From assembly GCF_008831285.2 (NCBI RefSeq), contig NC_045142.1, positions 13,466,716-13,530,715 on the forward strand: 64,000 nt of DNA, read 5' to 3'. Numbering within the stretch: the stretch's first letter is position 1; each line of letters opens with the position of its first letter. This DNA comes from Nymphaea colorata (lineage: Eukaryota > Streptophyta > Magnoliopsida > Nymphaeales > Nymphaeaceae). This document shows, one piece after another, positions 1 to 11,608 of this stretch. The notes beneath the pieces are model-generated. The model was not told the origin of the DNA, did not search any database, and saw only the letters and a program-made list of their open reading frames with translations. The translations under genes and the position numbers were made by a program.

Positions 1-408
1 AGCGATGTATATGACCTCCCCTAACATATGAATATGATTTTAGTGTCCAGAGCCTTTTTTTTATTGTTCTAAACCTGTCGACAGAGGAGACACGTAAAGG
101 CAGGCACCGAACACCGATACAGAGCCCCATCGACATGAACTCATTCAATAAACACATGATCGATCAATTTGTCAACTCCTTGAGAAGGAAATTGCAGTGA
201 AAGAATTTACATCTTAAATGGCTTCCATAATCCACCGCTCCACAATAAATTACCCAAAAGAATCAGATGAAACAACCAATTAAAAATTTTGCAAATCAAA
301 TCCAACAATTAGAACAATGTAGAGAGGAGAATGAAAATGGAGAAGCACGGTGATGCAGAGTAGCAGAAAGAAGAAAATTGGCGGCGCAGGCGACCTTCTC
401 TTGTAGTG
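1..408. other. 3' flank of the receptor-kinase gene
   Basis: No coding sequence is seen. The stretch lies downstream of the minus-strand kinase stop codon and is AT-rich. The plus-strand tttatt at 60-65 reads AATAAA on the minus strand, about 345 nt past the stop, so it could be the kinase polyadenylation signal. That is inferred from position only. Confidence 0.4.
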
Positions 409-2760
409 CTATAAGCTGACAGATGAAATGCCATTGCTGGAGATGCTCCCATGGCTCTCACTGAACCTGGACACGGCCCTCTCTAAATTGGCCACGATAT
501 CAGTCATGCTCGGCCGCTCCCTGCCATCCAAATTCACGCAATGCGCCGCCATGTAGGCCATGAGCTCCACCGCCTCCGCCTCCGCACCCTGCGGCGGAGC
601 CACCCTCCTGTCCAGTATCGCCGTCAATTCGTCGGAAATGATCTTCCCAACGGCGAAATCGACGACGCTCACCGGCGTCCCGGTCGCCTCGTCCTTGTGA
701 ATCGCGCGCTTGCCCGTCAGCATCTCCAGCATGACCACGCCGAACCCATAGACATCGCTCTTGGTGGTGAGGTGCTGCAGCCCGTAGTATTCGGGATCCA
801 TGTAGCCGACGGTCCCCGCTGCTACCAAATTCAGGTGGCCGTCTTCCGCGTCCGGCCCCTTGAGCGAAAGCCCGAAATCCGACACCCTCGCCGTCCATCC
901 GATGTCTAGCAAGATGTTGGACGACTTTATGTCCCGGTGAATGATCGGCGGCACGGCGTAGTTGTGCAGGTACTCGATGCCGCGCGCCGCGTCGAGGGCG
1001 ATCCTGATTCTCGTTCGCCATGAGTTTATGTGCGAGCTTGGCTCGTTCCTGGTGTGCAGGTGATCGTAGAGAGCGCCGTTGTGCATGAATTCGTAGACCA
1101 ACAGCCTCTCCTCGAGCTCCTCGCAAAAGCCCACAAGGGAGACCAGGTGCTTGTGATGAAGACGAGAGAGGAAGGCGAGTTCGGATTGGAACGCGCTCTC
1201 TTTCTCCTGGAATTTCTTCGTCCTGGGGCCGATCTCCCCCCTCTTGATCGCCACTTCCCGACCATCGGAAAGCTTTCCCCTGTAGACGGTGCCGAAACTC
1301 CCCGCTCCGATAATGTTCTCCGCTGCAAACCCATTTGTGGCGGCGGAGAGCTCCGAGAAGGAGAATTCTTCTGCCCCTCGATCAATTGGCTTCGTCGACG
1401 ACGTGCCGCTCCTCTGCCGCCGGAATACTGAAGACCTTGACGGGCTTGTCGTGATAACACCGGCGATCCTTGGCTGCACAGAATTGTGTATCCTTTGTTG
1501 CCTGCAGCAGCAAATGCCGGACCACATGCAGTAGACGACGGTGGCGATGCCGGAAAGAGCACCGAGGCTTCCTATCGCAGCGAAGGCGATAAGCCCCTTG
1601 CTTTTCGAGCTACCTGACGGGCTTAAGGACGGAGGAGGAGAAAGAAATGGTGGTGGAGGCGGCGGAGGTTGGTCGCTACAGAGCGCGCAGATCATCAGAG
1701 AAGCGGAACAGAGGTTCTCCGAGTCAGGGTAAGGGCCGCATTGACATTCTGCCGGCCGAGTGCAACGTCCCGGGATGATCTGCGGCAACGGAACGGCTCT
1801 GGCCGGATTGAACCTGTTTAGCCCCCAGCAAACGACGGAAAGCTTGCCCGTGGTCAGCCCGCAGACGAAGTCGTCGCCGGAGACGATGGACTCGAAAGAG
1901 GTGTCATTTGGATAAGAGCGGGGAAACCCACCGCCCCAGCACACTGTTGTTCCGTTTGATTTCCTAATCGCGCAACTCCAGTTCCTCCCCAAAGCAAGGC
2001 CGGTGAATGAGAATGGCGGTCCCTGTGGAGCATTCAGTTGCCCGGAGTCATTCTTCCCATGGCAAACTAACGCGCCATCGACGGCTACCCCGCAAGCATG
2101 CGATTCACCAGCTACCAACGTGAGCAAACCGGCGGTAGATTGAGCAAATCCTGCTTGAATATCCGACGCGACCGCCGTGGCAGCTCCGTCACCTGCCACG
2201 GCCCAACAGAGGACGCGACGATTCTCAGCGACGGATATGCCGCAGGAGAAGCCGCGTCCGGCGGTGATGGACCGGAGCCCTCCCAGGTCGACTGCAGGGT
2301 CTCGGAAGGGACGCCAACAACCAACTGCCCCCGTGGCATTGTGGATGGCGCAGACATGACTCTCGCCGACGGTGGCTTCGGCCAGCGGCATAGTGGCGCT
2401 GTTGTAGATGCGCTTCGGAGAGAGAGTTCCATTCCCCGGCAACATTGCCAAGGCCTCCCAGCAGAGAAGCTGCAAACCGCCGGCCCTCAACCCACAGAAG
2501 AAATCCCTGCCACCGGCGATTCCGTTGAAGGAGACACTGGGGAGGACCTGCACCACCGCTCCCCCAACCACACACTCGATGCTCTGCGGGACCCGTCTCC
2601 CGCTTCGAATCCCGCACACGGTGCCCGTCCCGTACGCCACGGCGACGGTCGACATGGAGCCGAGCCCATCTGCCTTGGGAGCAGCGAACAGCAGGAACTC
2701 GATCACCACCAAAGCGGAGGCGAGGAAAGATGTGGCGGAGCTGCGCCTCTCTCCCCTCAT
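409..2760 (-). CDS. CRINKLY4-related receptor-like serine/threonine kinase (CCR3/CCR4 type)
   Basis: Intronless gene for a 783-residue plasma-membrane receptor kinase. Order: signal peptide (about 1-32, hydrophobic core near SALVVIEFLLFAA); seven Cys-containing crinkly/RCC1-like repeats (pattern G..F.CG....V.CW) as in CR4; a short Cys cluster (CTRPAECQCG); a Pro-rich linker; one transmembrane helix (about 388-412); then a kinase domain. Seen in the kinase: glycine loop GAGSFGTVYRG, Lys506 in VAIKR, HRD with Asp610 (an RD kinase, HRDIKSSNILLD), DFG with Asp628, and the activation segment GTVGYMDPEYYG. All catalytic residues are present. The full TNFR-like region of CR4 itself seems reduced to the Cys cluster, which with the C-terminal sequence favours CCR3/CCR4 over CR4. 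The family phosphorylates Ser/Thr and the CR4 branch controls epidermal and root cell identity; ligand and role of this member are unknown. The start is the first ATG of the frame (2758-2760); the frame is open upstream only from a GTG at 2883. Strongly GC-rich compared with its surroundings. Confidence 0.93.
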   Translation of the reverse strand: MRGERRSSATSFLASALVVIEFLLFAAPKADGLGSMSTVAVAYGTGTVCGIRSGRRVPQSIECVVGGAVVQVLPSVSFNGIAGGRDFFCGLRAGGLQLLCWEALAMLPGNGTLSPKRIYNSATMPLAEATVGESHVCAIHNATGAVGCWRPFRDPAVDLGGLRSITAGRGFSCGISVAENRRVLCWAVAGDGAATAVASDIQAGFAQSTAGLLTLVAGESHACGVAVDGALVCHGKNDSGQLNAPQGPPFSFTGLALGRNWSCAIRKSNGTTVCWGGGFPRSYPNDTSFESIVSGDDFVCGLTTGKLSVVCWGLNRFNPARAVPLPQIIPGRCTRPAECQCGPYPDSENLCSASLMICALCSDQPPPPPPPFLSPPPSLSPSGSSKSKGLIAFAAIGSLGALSGIATVVYCMWSGICCCRQQRIHNSVQPRIAGVITTSPSRSSVFRRQRSGTSSTKPIDRGAEEFSFSELSAATNGFAAENIIGAGSFGTVYRGKLSDGREVAIKRGEIGPRTKKFQEKESAFQSELAFLSRLHHKHLVSLVGFCEELEERLLVYEFMHNGALYDHLHTRNEPSSHINSWRTRIRIALDAARGIEYLHNYAVPPIIHRDIKSSNILLDIGWTARVSDFGLSLKGPDAEDGHLNLVAAGTVGYMDPEYYGLQHLTTKSDVYGFGVVMLEMLTGKRAIHKDEATGTPVSVVDFAVGKIISDELTAILDRRVAPPQGAEAEAVELMAYMAAHCVNLDGRERPSMTDIVANLERAVSRFSESHGSISSNGISSVSL

Positions 2761-2884
2761 CTGCAGACCAGCAGGAGAGATCGAGAAAAAGATAATGTGA
2801 CCACACCCTTCATCGCCATACGACGAGCTGCAGCTGCCGGACGACGATGGAGGAGGAAGATGGGACTCGTTCTCTGCACACACC

Positions 2885-2904
2885 GAGAGAGAGAGAGAGA
2901 GAGA
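2885..2904. repeat. GA microsatellite in the kinase 5' leader
   Basis: A pure (GA)n run of about 20 bp lies about 125 bp upstream of the kinase ATG, so it is probably in the 5' untranslated leader (CT on the sense strand). CT/GA tracts are common in plant leaders and core promoters. No clear TATA box was identified. Confidence 0.6.
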
Positions 2905-5330
2905 TCAACGTCTTGGTCTTCTCATTTCTAAAGCCAAAAAGGGAAAAGGAGGAGGTGATTGAAGGACTATAATTTAACAGGGGCGGTGGATGGCCCTCGG
3001 ATCGTGTGAGGCAATGCGCATGAGTTTGTCTGTCACGCCCTTGTTGACGTGAATCAGGTGAAGAAAACTAAGGAGAGCAGAGGAGGAATAAAGAACAGGA
3101 CAAGCAGGAAAGAACTCGATGTCGGGGACGGAGGAAAGGGGCAACTACAGAGGCGACGGGAAGAAAAAGAAAGAACGAAATGAAAGACCAAAAGAGGCGC
3201 TTATGCATGCTTCATCCACCCTGCCTCCTTCCCCTCTCTCTCTCTCCGAGCTGGTCTGGTCGGTGAGACAGGCCGAGGCTGCCATTTCTCACTTTTTGAA
3301 GGTCAACTTTGATGGCTTGAATCACGCTACAAAAGAAAATCTGTTCGGTTGGGGGGACGAAGATGTTACTCAGAATCTTCTTATAGTTGCGCGAAAGACC
3401 CACCGTTCGATGGAAGACCAAACCTCCATCCAACTCCTCCTTTGTCCTACAAGACACTCGGCTTACCGTCGGTGCTCAGATGTTACATTTATTTTACTCC
3501 AACTTAACTTGTATGTTGGTGGTTTATCTTTACAACACAAAAAATTGTACATTATTTATTTTTACCACACAAAACCTCAACCCATGCACCAACCCCTAGT
3601 TGTCATTTTTTTTTCATGTTTGATTTACAAATTTACAACAACTTTCCACTCGAACGTTGAAAAGTTGCTTGGCGCGTTTCAACAAACATTTGGGATAGAA
3701 AATGGAAGAAAAAGGACAACCAACTCCAAATAGATATAAAAGCGACGCCTCCAAATAGGTAAAGAAAGCAAATCGTTCACACTCTGCTCTTCCATCTTTG
3801 TTGCTATGGCTGAATGTAGGTTGCAGGTGGGGCTTTGTGGATGGTTGTCAAAGGTAGCAGCCGCGTCGATGGCTTCTGGCGCGGTGTCTTCGATCATTAG
3901 CCTTGGTGGGAGCAGAGACGAGCAGGTGAAAAAAAGTGGGACCTCATCGAGTCGGACTGTCTTCCTCTCCACAACAGTTCCCAACTTTTAATACATGAAG
4001 GGCCATCGTTTTAGAATTGTGGACAATGGATTTTGAATTAGAAAATTTTTCCAACCAATCAAATTTGGCCTACGAAAGATTCGGCATCTCTTCTCGTTGG
4101 CTTTTTTCTGGGAAGCCAGTAGTCTCCTGTATGCTTAAACCATATCCACTTTTTGGGATGTTCACAATATTTAGATTTGAATATATATGAGAAACCTGTA
4201 CGTGCCATATTCCAATTCTCGGATGTTCACAATATTTAGATTTGAATATAGATGAGAAAACTCTACATGCCATGTTTGAGTTCAAAACTGAATTTACGAT
4301 CTAAACCTGATGGCAATTTGATTTTTAAGTTCATATCCAAACCTGAATACAACTTTTAAACTGAATTTGAACTATACATGAAATTTTAAGAATCAAATTT
4401 AAAAGTTTATAGGCATTACGTAAAGGATATTTATATAAAATCAAATCAAATAGGCAGTCATTTCTTAAATTGGAATCCGATCCAATTTAACTCATATCTA
4501 ATTTTTTAAAACCAGATTCATAGATTCCAAATCAGATTTATTGGCGTCCCTATCCATGACTGCACCACTTGGACAGTTTGTGCATAAAATAATAATAATA
4601 ATAAGATAAGTGATCGCAACACAAGCTGCAGCTCCACATAAAAAACAGGATGCATTTCCTGGGAGAAAATGTTGGTCGTTTTCTGCTAGAATACCTCTTA
4701 TCCGTTTCAGAACTAAAAATAATTTCTTTTTTTCTTTTTTGGTTCTCTTGGCATGACCATAAACACACACATTACCGCTGGGCCCCTTTTAAAGGGTAAA
4801 GAAATTTCCTCTTGAACAATTTTAATTAAGGCGTATTTTTAGGAAACAATTTTGGGTCAGTACGTTTGAAACTGGCTTTGCACTTTCTGAATCTCTTGAG
4901 CTAAACCAACTAGATCATACTCTGCATCATATTCATTTTAATAAAAAAATAAAAGAGAATTTTAAAGAATCGTTGTAGACAGGGATATTAATCGATCAGA
5001 GTCAAACCAACCATAAATAAATGCTTACATCCGATTCAGTGGTGAAGTAAGATACATAAGGGGCTTGCAATTTTTATGGGGCAGCCAATATTTAAATAAG
5101 TATATGAGGAATTAATATGCAAGTAAGCCATTTATGTGCATCGGCCCTTGGCCGCTGATACGATTACATTGATGCTGCCAATTATATTAGATCCTCGCTA
5201 GGTTTAGATTCAAATATTAAAGTAGGAGGTCTACAGCTTTAAAATTTTAAGTGCAATCGACTTGGATGCTGCCAAATTGGATATGTATCAGATTTTACTA
5301 CAACAACCCTACACCTTTGCCAGGGGTAGA
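2905..5330. other. Intergenic sequence upstream of the kinase gene
   Basis: No supported gene. An open frame of 204 codons at 3119-3733 shows no domain and low-complexity composition, and is not called. A diverged 65-bp tandem duplication is visible: the same 29-mer starts at 4157 and 4222. From about 4300 to 4540 the DNA is AT-rich with imperfectly repeated aaacctga/gaatttgaa words, resembling the AT-rich block near 47.5-47.8 kb. The first few hundred bases presumably contain the kinase promoter. Confidence 0.5.
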
Positions 5331-5480
5331 GTTAGAAATTTTTCATGAGAGGGTCGAATTAAGTTTTTAAATTTTGACGTGAGCCGAAATAGTGAAAATT
5401 TTTAAAAATTTTACATGTAAAGTTTTAATTTTTTTTTTGAGGTAGGACCATGGGCCCTTGCGGGGTGAAGGGGAGCCTCG
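5331..5480. mobile_element. Remnant of a small hAT-like element
   Basis: The left end starts caggggtagagttagaaatt, resembling the CAGGGGCGGAGC-type ends of non-autonomous plant hAT elements, and runs into AT-rich interior and then a G-rich end near 5450-5480. No clean second terminus or 8-bp target duplication was found, so the right boundary is approximate. Confidence 0.35.
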
Positions 5481-5820
5481 TCTTAGTAGTAGCTCAAATT
5501 AAATTTTGTTATAGGATCCAACTTCTTAAGTTTGGATTTGGCTCAAATATCAAATTATATTGGAGACTTATGCATCTTAAGAGCAGGTTGTGTGTTATGC
5601 GGCGAGGTGGAGGCAGTCTTTCCCCTAAGGCTCCCGGATTGACAGACCAGTGAAAATCAGCTAGTCAATTCAATTTTCTGGATGCTATTTTTTGGAATTG
5701 TAAATAGTAGACACATGAAATTCAAGTTGACTGTGTACCGTTTTCTACTCAAGTCCTCTGCACAACCGGAATAGAGTGAAATGGGAAGACGCTTTGGCAT
5801 ATCTCCTCCATCCATCTCCC

Positions 5821-6143
5821 TAACCTTGGGCATCGGGCTGGCCCGGCTCGGCCCAACACCTGAAACCCAAGCCTAGGCTCAGCCCAACCCTTAATTTTGC
5901 TCGATTAAATTAAAAAATATATATTTTTAACATAAAATAATATATAAATATAATTAATTGTAATAAAATATTATAATTATATATAAAAGTTAATCAAATA
6001 TGTATTAAAAAATTTTATCGAGTCGTACTGGGCTTCGTAACCCACTCGGGCTGGCCAATAACGCTCGGTTACTTTTTTTAGGCCCCGAGTCAGCTGGGTA
6101 CCACGGGGCATGGGTACCCGACCCGACCAGACGCACAGCCTTA
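5821..6143. mobile_element. Non-autonomous hAT element (MITE, 323 bp)
   Basis: GGCCC-rich ends surround an AT-rich core. The left end starts taaccttgggcatcgggctg; the reverse complement of the right end starts taaggctgtgcgtctggtcg, giving imperfect terminal inverted repeats. The 8-bp flanks are catctccc (5813-5820) and catcccca (6144-6151), six of eight matching, the hAT duplication size. The ends resemble those of the large hAT element at 22666-39963, so it may belong to the same family. There is no coding capacity. Confidence 0.6.
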
Positions 6144-7459
6144 CATCCCCACCCTGTTGCACCTAATTGTAAAAAAAAAAAAAAAAACATGGGGCCTCTA
6201 AGAACACCGGTAAAACGGTGGATTGTATATAAAAAGTGCACCGTAATCAATTGGGTCGTAATGTTGGGATAACATTAAAAATCATTTATCGGTTGGGCAT
6301 GGCAAGCATGCTCACCATACACGCCCTGCCCTGCACCGCCGATTTCTTTAAATGGCGTCTTGAGAATGCCAACAGGCGTTTGGAAATATGCTCTTTTAGT
6401 GGCAGGGTTTTTCTAAAAATATTGAAATTAACAAACCTCTCATACTTTTCGAATCTCTTGGCAACTCCAAAACTTGAATCTTAATGTTATGGGGCCTATC
6501 TGCTTGCTAGCATATCCAAACAAATACTTTTCAGTTTCGATCCCCAAAAAATCTTGTCTTTCATTTATTGGCAAAAGTATAGTCTTTTGGTAAGACTTTT
6601 AAATATAATACATAAAAATTGATCTTGTTCTTCTTGAATTTAGATAAACCAGCAGAATTTGGAAATAAATATCTCTCAATCTTTCTCCCCCTCTTTCTAT
6701 GCTATGCCAAGCTACCACAAAAAAAAAAGGCCCATTGCTGACTAGAAAAAAAAAATGTTAGTAACAATTTGGGAAAACGCAAGTAAAAGCTTTAGTGATG
6801 TTTTCAGAAAAACATCAGAGAAAAGTATGTCGACCATTAACCTGAAGCAACATATTTATTTTCTTAAAGGTTCATTTTTTCATGGTGAACAGGTTACCCT
6901 GAAACGGCATATTTATTTTCAGGGGTCGAACTACAGCAGCAACATTGAGTATCCATGTGGGCTCACGCGTGGTTACAACTCCAAAAGTTGTTGACTCTCT
7001 TGCATCCGAGCCAAACTTCTGTGGCATAAAGTATGCTGCGAAGTTGGTAAAGCCATGCATGTGCATATAGAGACTCTTAGGTATTAGATCCATAAAGAAC
7101 CATTTTGATCGTTAATAATTCCAAGCTAGGTGGTTGAGAGAAAAGGCGAAATGGTGTTTTGGTTAATTCACACTTCTTAACAATTTTTTAACCATCTACC
7201 TTGTAAAGATTAATGACTAAGATGATTGTTTACTAGCTTAGAACCTTGTTTTCTTAATTGTGATTTGTTTTAGTGATGAATAACGTCAAGCGAAGCTTTC
7301 GTTCGAATTTATGTGAAGGGATCTGCCTTGGAAATAAAGTGGAGTAGAAAGCCATTACTGCAAAAACATAATTAGGGGGCATAAACCTACAAATGTTTGT
7401 GCTTGACCGTTTCGGAGTTAAAGGTTCATGCATTCACAACCAATGGCTCTACATTTACA
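6144..7459. other. Intergenic DNA without recognised genes
   Basis: AT-rich sequence with poly-A runs (6171-6187 and about 6719-6760). Short open frames occur on both strands but none shows a recognisable domain. Nothing further supported. Confidence 0.4.
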
Positions 7460-7760
7460 CAAAGCTTGGGCATCCAGTTCGAAGCCAGGCTTGGGCCTGC
7501 CTAGGGCCTATGCCTGCAGCCGAGGGCCCAACCATCAACGCCAGGCCCGGGCCCGCTGGTCCGACCCGATTTTTGTGAAAAGAATATTCATATTTAATAT
7601 ATAAATATAATATTTCATTATATTAATATAATACATATGTTACCGGGCCAAATCTGGCCTGGCCTGAAGTCTAGTGTCGGCTGGCCCAAGCCCTTATTTT
7701 ACTCGAAGGACCTGGCCAAGTACATCGTCAGGTACCCAACCCAAAACCCACCTTTAATTT
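7460..7760. mobile_element. GGCC-rich hAT-like non-autonomous element
   Basis: Two GGCC-rich arms (about 7465-7570 and 7645-7750) flank an AT-rich core, as in the element at 5821-6143. The left arm begins near aagcttgggcatcc and the right arm ends near acccaaaacccaccttta. Candidate flanks atttacac and atttatgt match at five of eight positions, all differences being transitions, so the exact ends stay unresolved. Confidence 0.4.
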
Positions 7761-8917
7761 ATGTCATCCAATTTAAGCGGTGCCAAATCACAAATAAACT
7801 AAGAAAGTTCAGAAGAAGACACATTCAAAATGGTGGATGCATGACTGGTGTAGAAATATACTTCATGACCCCCTACGCGGCCCAGCCCGCCTGTAAACCG
7901 CTATGGCTATGGCTGGGTTACCACTTATCAATCGAACGAGAGAAAGGGAGAGCTGAAAGGCAGCTGGCACCGGCTGGCGGCATTCAAGCGGGTGACAAAC
8001 TTCCGCTGAAGGCAACATAGATGAAGGCAGCATTTTAGTCTTCTACTTGCTGCTATCATAGTGGGAAAGACTTCTTTAGCAAAAAAAATTGAGAGAGGTG
8101 GAGATGACTTCTATTTTCTTGCTGCATTCCTACTTGAAATCTAAGTTGACGATAATGACTTATTCTCTTGTCATCTTCCTTTGAAGTGTTAGAGAAGGAA
8201 ATTAGTGGGCTGCTGATTTGGATTCAAGTCATCTCTATTTAAGTGAGTGCTCTACTTAGTTTGGGTTGATAATCTTGAATGTAAAGATATTGTCATGTGC
8301 TAAAGAGTATGTGGTAATCTGGACATATATGATTATGTATGTGTAGTGCAAGGAAAGAGAAGGAACTGATTAGTAGTAGTCAACCAGGACTGGATTTGTT
8401 CATAAATTCCTCAAGTATGTATTTAGAAACAGAAACAAGCCCATTTTTGGACATCTATGCAGTTTTGAATTGAGTATGTTATGATCTAATCGTAAATATA
8501 TACACATATATATGTTGCAAGGGTGTAGAGAGAGAGCTAGTGCAACAACTATCATAGACTAGAGTCTTGGTGGACTGCGCTTGAAGTACACAGATCCGCA
8601 GGCAGATTGAGTGAGCAGACCTTATATTTTTAGGTATGGAAATATTTAGACCTAAGTGCAACATATAGTTCATGTATTTTATGTTGTGTATATATGGATA
8701 TAAATATGTGTGTGTGTGTGTGTGGAATTATGCAATTGAATATATGTTACAATGTATTGTAGAAATATGAGTACATGCATGTCAGAATATATTAATATAT
8801 GATCATGTCGAGAGTTATAGCATGCAATGAGACCGTATGGCTGTAAGAGACTAGGCCTATAAAAAAACTGTATGGGATATCCACCTATGAGTGAAACATG
8901 TAGTTCATGTATATTTT

Positions 8918-8919
<2 letters not shown>
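7761..8919. other. Intergenic DNA without recognised genes
   Basis: No coding feature supported. A short TG run lies near 8708-8723. Sequence becomes increasingly AT-rich towards the microsatellite that follows. Confidence 0.4.

Positions 8920-8985
<66 letters not shown>
8920..8985. repeat. (TA)n microsatellite
   Basis: An uninterrupted TA dinucleotide run of about 65 bp. Similar shorter TA and CA runs recur inside the minisatellite that follows (for example 9620-9650, 9790-9840 and 10103-10132). Confidence 0.95.
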
Positions 8986-8987
<2 letters not shown>

Positions 8988-9125
8988 TTTCGGTAATATG
9001 CAAAGTTAAACATGTGTCTGTTATTGAGTAGGGAAAGATGTTATTTGTATCAAAGTAATATTAAACTGATGTAGTATATAATTTTGTGAGACATGTCTAC
9101 TAACTTTAGAGAAAACAGAAAATAT

Positions 9126-9618
9126 GAGATAATGTTGTTGTTACACATATATACATGACATTCATAAAGATATATCAGACATGTGATAATATTATTCTTG
9201 CTCGAATATATATATGACAACCATAAGGATATATCTTAGATGATATAATGTTGTTGTTACACACATATATATGACAACCATATGAACATATTATAGATGA
9301 GATAATATTGTTGTTATGCACATTTATTTAACAATCATAGGGATAGATCATAGATGCGATAATATTGTTCTTGCATGAATATGTATGACAATCATACGAA
9401 TATATGATAGTTGAGATAATAATGTTGTTATGCACATATATATATGACAATCTTATGAATAAATTATAAATGATATAATATTGTTCCTGCTTGAATATGT
9501 ATGACAATCATATAAATATATCAAAGATGAAATAATATTGTTCTTACATAAATATATATGACAAGCATACAAATGTATCAAAGACGAGATAATACAGTTA
9601 TTGATTGAATATATATGA

Positions 9619-9657
<39 letters not shown>

Positions 9658-9786
9658 ATGAGGTAATACTATTCTTACATGAATATATATGACAACCATA
9701 CAGATATATCAAAGATGAGATATGACTATTCTTACACATATATATGACAATTACATAGTCATATCATAAATGAGAAAATACTGTTG

Positions 9787-9840
<54 letters not shown>

Positions 9841-10102
9841 GACATTTATATAGATATATCATATATATATATTGTTATATATATGTATATATGACAATGA
9901 TATGGTAGATCATATAAGATAATACTATTATTGCTTGAATATATATAACAATCATATAGAGACATCAAAAATGAGATAATACAGTTCTTACATAAATTTA
10001 TACAATAATCATATGGATATATCAAGATGAGATAATATTGTTTTTGCTTGAATACATATGACAATCATATAGATATATCATGAATGAGATAATGTTTTTG
10101 TT

Positions 10103-10134
<32 letters not shown>

Positions 10135-10730
10135 GTATGACAACCTTATGCATACATCATAGATGAGATAATATCGTTATTGCTTGAATATATGTAACAA
10201 TCATATAAAGATCTCAGAAATGAGATAATAAGGTTCTTACATGAATATATATTATAACCATATGGATATATTAGAGGTAAGGTAACACTGTTCTTTTTTT
10301 AATATATATGGCAATAATATAGATATCATAGATGACATAATGTTGTTGTTATACACATATATATGACAATCATATTGATATATCATAGATGATATAATAT
10401 TATTCTTGCTTGAATATATATGACAATCATATAAAGATATTAGAGATGATATAATATTGTTCTTACATGAATATATAAAACAACTATATAGATATATTAG
10501 AGATAAGATAATATTGTTCTTGCTTGAATATATACAACAATGATATAGATATATCACATGTAAGATAATATAGTTCTTACAAGAATATATTTGAAAACCA
10601 TATGAATATAACAGATATGAGATCATAATGTTCTTGCTTGAATATATATGACAATCATATGAATATATCAAGATAAGATAATATTGTTCTTACCTATCAA
10701 TATGACAATCATATGTGCATACTAAAGTAG
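9126..10730. repeat. AT-rich minisatellite, about 57-bp units
   Basis: About 27 imperfect copies of a unit beginning gagataatattgtt and containing gaatatatatgacaatcata. Starts near 9126, 9184, 9241, 9298 and 9355 give a 57-58 bp period. Two sub-types differ in the middle: one reads ttgttacacatatatatgac, the other ttcttgcttgaatatat. Several units are lengthened by CA or TA microsatellite growth. The unit leaves one minus-strand reading frame open for several copies, which produces repetitive open frames that are not genes. Confidence 0.9.
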
Positions 10731-11608
10731 AGATAATTTTTGACATACATGTATATCCCTGATAGCTATTTGTTCACGCTAGAGTTGAAATAATATTGTT
10801 CTTATGCATATATACTTGGCAATCTTATGTACCTAATAGAATTGAAATAGTGTTATTCATATCTATTTGTATTCATGCCAACTATATGAATACACTAGGT
10901 CATAGATAATCCTGCTCATACATGTGCATATTCATGAAAAAGTGGACAATTTTGTGGACACATTTGAACGTCGATAATGCTGTACATGAAAATGTTATAT
11001 TAATGAAATTTGAAAGTTGTTCTACCCAAAGATATGCTGACCATCAATGCCTATTATCACCCAATTTGATTAGAGTGATCATAATTTTGTAAGGCAATGT
11101 ATTCTGAGGTAGTTGAACTTGTTGGTCTTGAGAATTGTGTTTAAGGCTGGGTTCAATGATGAATTATTGGAATATGTTTTGATATGACAAATCGTTTGCT
11201 GATATACAAAAGAACACCAAATATGTCTTATGCTATGACACATGAGAGTGCAAGTGGAGTTTGGTGGTTAGTTTGTCCGGGAAGGTTATTGGGTGTCATA
11301 GGCTCACTGTGGCTCCGTTCATCTATCTGCACCAGACTGTCCATAGGGTATTGGGCTGCACAAGTGCCTATGTTTCTGTTGATGTGGAGAGCGAGGCATC
11401 TCCTAGTCTCTCAACCCAGGTGCTTAGAGGGGCCAGTCTACCACTTGGGTTAAGGCTAGGTGGTTGGACATGCTGCTACAATGTCGTTTTGGGATATCTA
11501 AGGAAGTTTCGCTACATGTTACTCTTGGTCTTTATGGACTGCCTTGTGAAATTATCTCTATCTGCCTGTGTTTGTGCCCGCCAAGATTTCTACTGATGCT
11601 TTCCCTAT
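10731..11608. other. Unassigned sequence after the minisatellite
   Basis: The minisatellite fades out to about 10950 in ever more diverged copies. From there to 11608 the composition is less AT-rich; an open frame at 11261-11596 has no recognised domain. Possibly non-coding retrotransposon DNA, but no terminus or coding domain was found. Confidence 0.35.

Noticed and set aside
2761-2883. Possible 41-residue N-terminal extension of the kinase
   Set aside because: The frame is open but its first codon is GTG; the first ATG (2758-2760) is directly followed by a signal peptide.
500-2931. Several open frames antisense or shifted to the kinase gene
   Set aside because: Shadows of a GC-rich coding region; none has a domain.
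3119-3733. 204-codon open frame on the plus strand
   Set aside because: No domain, basic low-complexity start, AT-rich tail; likely chance in the region upstream of the kinase.
10252-10671. 139-codon minus-strand frame with repeated YDCHIYSSKNN
   Set aside because: It only reflects the 57-bp minisatellite unit being a multiple of three.
9126-10730. Regular repeat array reminiscent of a CRISPR
   Set aside because: Units are contiguous without unique spacers, AT-rich and imperfect; the genome is a plant.
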